The translations under genes and the position numbers were made by a program. Positions 61,944 through 64,000 of a stretch of 64,000 nucleotides of DNA are shown one piece after another; position 1 is the first letter of the stretch; the number at the start of each line of letters is the position of its first letter. The stretch lies in NCBI GenBank assembly GCA_014871385.1, contig CM026421.1:16227048-16291047 (forward strand). The letters run 5' to 3'. The stretch is from Ceratodon purpureus. Lineage: Eukaryota; Streptophyta; Bryopsida; Pseudoditrichales; Ditrichaceae. The notes under the pieces are model-generated. The model was not told the DNA's origin, did no database searches, and worked only from the letters and a program-made list of their open reading frames with translations.

Positions 61944-63824
61944 GTGAGTACTTCTACTCTAGTGCATTTCAAGTGATGAAGATCTGGCCTGCCATCTCTG
62001 TATTTATGTTTTCTTGAAATCGGATGCCGTCTAACGCCCTTGATATGTTGAACTAGGCCGAATGTGTTATTTGAACTATGTAGTCTTCACACTGGTTGAG
62101 ACGAATATTGTTGGATTCTTGCTTGATGTGAAATGAGTCTGATTATTGGATCTGTACGACTGTAATGGGTTTTAGAGTTCTTAGGGGTTATGATGAGTCC
62201 GAGTTGGTTTTCATATGATTGGTGGATTACATGATGGTTCTTAGGTGGTTGCCGAATAGACGATTTGGCTTAGACCTATGGACAGTTTGCACAAATTTCA
62301 AAATGTAATCAGTGATGTGTTAGTGGGTTTAGTATTTGCAATGTAATGTGGCTGTGATTGATATACATATTATAATCGAGTTCTCTGAGTAAGTGCCAGA
62401 TTATGTAAAATTGGAAAATGAGGCTGTTGAACTTGTATTAGTTTCGATCCTGCCGTTCTGTGACGAACGACTTAGATTAGCAATATATGATGTTCTTTGT
62501 AAACCACAGATTGCATCGAGTTTTCATTAGATTGATCTTGAGTGTGCGTGTACAGTACATATCAGCGATGTCATGTCCGATTCTAGCACCATGTCTATGT
62601 TCTTATGTCGCTTGTGGTCGGTTATATTAGAGTACTAATGGGCGTTCTGTGACGAACACATTAAGTTGCTTAATTCGATTGAGTACAAAGATATTGTTCA
62701 TCAGGTACATCGATGATGCATTCTGCTTTATGTAATAGTAGATGCTGTTACATGCTTTATTGATTATGTTTATAATGCTTAATATGGAGCTCGTTACGTA
62801 GTGTTATCATTGATATTGTCCTGGTTGATCGATAATCAATTCGTTCATAAAGAGTAGTTCTGTGACGAACATGCCAAACTAGCACAAACAGCCTTGTCTT
62901 CTTGATTTACTGTTTCACTTTTTAGCATTGACTGAAAGTAACTGTTATATACATATCTGGTGCATCATTTTTAATTCGTATACTTTAGCTGAGTAAGTTT
63001 ATTGTTTTAATTGCGTTAGTTTGAAAATGTATTAGTTAGGGGTTGATCGTTCGGTGACGAACATGTCTATTACATTGACATGGCACTCCAGAATGTAACG
63101 GTCCATGATCAGTTTGTTTTAATTTGAAATGAACTCTAATTAACAAAGTTTTAGTGTTCTGCACAGATCACCCATACATGGGCCGATTTGAACTCATTGA
63201 TAAATAACTTAGTTAGTTTAGCTTTTGAGTATATCATCAAGAATTGGAATAGGCTTACCTGTTCTGTAACGAACACCACCAAGTGGCATGATTTGGTAGA
63301 TAATTAGATTCGACTCTGAACTACTTGATGTGAATTTAGAGTGTTCATAACTTGTAAAAAAAAGAGTGTTCGGTACAGATCACTACTTACTCAGTCAATT
63401 TAAAATTCTTTGATTTCATAATTATTTGAAATTACTTTCAAATATGATGGGTAATTGGCGTTCGGTGACGAACACCCTTAGGAGGCAGATTCTCAATGGA
63501 CTTAAGAGTTAAATATGTTCATTTGGATAATGAATGACATGTATTCATATTGCCATTTATACTTTGTTTTGTACAGTTCTCACATACCTACTTCATATAT
63601 TACTCATTTTGTTCATGTTATTGGACCTTTTAGTGATTATTTACATTATAATTAGCCAAATTGTTCAAAATGAGTCTTCGAATCAGCAATTTCCAAGATA
63701 GAATTACCGAGACCAATATCGTTCTGTACCGAACACCAGTTTATGTTGCGATGTTTTCTCATCAGCCGTTTTTATGGTGTTCGGTTTCAAACTCTGTTGC
63801 TGATATATTAAACTATTATTGCAG

Positions 63825-63953
63825 GTACAGAGTGCGATGGCAACAGAAGGAAGTAACGATGTGGAGTGGGCGCCCTCTCCCTCACAAGGTCGGGAGAATG
63901 CTAACTTCTATATGCCTAATAATTTATGCTTTTCTGACCTAATGACTTTCTGA
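63825..63953 (+). CDS. possible short exon within the motif array
   Basis: After a TTATTATTGCAG acceptor the frame reads VQSAMATEGSNDVEWAPSPS then QGRENANFYM to a stop at 63951. The ATG at 63837 is in frame. The peptide is hydrophilic and has balanced composition. It does not join in phase to the signal-peptide exon at 61874-61943. A donor-like GT in CACAAGGTCGGG at about 63889 could continue it out of the window. No family was recognised. Confidence 0.25.
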   Translation, partial: VQSAMATEGSNDVEWAPSPSQGRENANFYMPNNLCFSDLMTF

Positions 63954-64000
63954 CTATTGCATGTTCTGTGACGAACGGTTCTAAACCTCTCAATTTGTTT

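Larger units (their letters stand above)
61763..63976. repeat. dispersed palindromic motif array, consensus GTTCKGTRMCGAAC
   Basis: Copies start at 61763, 62455, 62644, 62857, 63049, 63156, 63261, 63368, 63460, 63721, 63779 (degenerate) and 63963. Most are GTTCTGTGACGAAC, GTTCGGTGACGAAC or GTTCTGTAACGAAC. Two (63156, 63368) end in CAGATC, like the copies nearest the transposase. The spacing is 189, 213, 192, 107, 105, 107 and 92 bp between 62455 and 63460. The intervening sequences are unrelated to each other, so this is not a simple tandem repeat. The array runs off the window edge. Confidence 0.85.

Noticed and set aside
62455..63976. A CRISPR-like array
   Set aside because: The repeats are 14 bp with unequal spacers of 90-260 bp, lie in a eukaryotic transposon and have no cas genes.
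1..64000. tRNA, rRNA or organelle-derived genes
   Set aside because: No cloverleaf-type tRNA sequence, rRNA core or plastid/mitochondrial gene was recognised in reading either strand; a covariance-model scan would be decisive.

Overview
This is nuclear DNA of a land plant. Genes carry many short GT-AG introns, mostly 90-350 bp. The gene set is plant-specific: an ethylene receptor histidine kinase, a Lambda-class glutathione transferase with a plastid leader, a glycine-rich-domain (GRDP) protein, and a purine-biosynthesis ATIC with a plastid leader. Gene-rich stretches alternate with AT-rich, repeat-bearing stretches. Compact introns and the mixed gene/repeat texture suggest a bryophyte, most likely a moss. 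That placement is an inference and was not tested by any search. No organelle, rRNA or tRNA genes were seen.

Layout. 0-5 kb: the 3' end of an unidentified plus-strand gene, a conserved unknown gene on the minus strand, a GC-rich block and a 26-bp minisatellite. 5-9.3 kb: AT-rich sequence holding copy 1 of a 1,094-bp TTAA-bounded transposon-like repeat. 10.9-13.4 kb: a one-TM small protein and a PLAC8 cysteine-rich protein. 14.5-19.2 kb (minus): a nine-exon ethylene receptor with complete copper-site, kinase and receiver residues. 22.1-26.1 kb: ATIC (AICAR transformylase / IMP cyclohydrolase). 27.6-33.6 kb: a 21-exon SCYL1-type pseudokinase. 34.7-36.7 kb: a SEC14/CRAL-TRIO lipid-transfer protein. 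38.3-41.7 kb (minus): GRDP. 45-50 kb: AT-rich sequence with copy 2 of the TTAA element, a MITE with 45-bp inverted repeats, and a decayed gene. 50.6-54.4 kb (minus): a Lambda GST. 55.2-64 kb: a large Mutator-like (MULE) transposon region.

Main discovery candidate. The MULE region encodes an apparently intact two-exon transposase of about 1,317 aa, with a zinc cluster, a DDE core and a SWIM finger. A 14-bp palindromic motif, consensus GTTCKGTRMCGAAC, recurs at least 18 times in its intron, upstream region and right flank and was not noticed elsewhere in the window. It forms a 42-bp tandem array in the intron and a loosely regular array (steps near 105 and 190-210 bp) from 62.4 to 64 kb. This resembles the motif-rich non-coding parts of Arabidopsis VANDAL MULEs, whose VANC proteins recognise short dispersed motifs. 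I propose that this element carries an analogous self-recognition system, whose reader protein may be one of the small unassigned exons at 60.7-64 kb or lie beyond the window.

All gene models were assembled by eye from reading frames and splice-site phase. Internal junctions that join conserved domains in frame are reliable; first exons and UTRs are less so.
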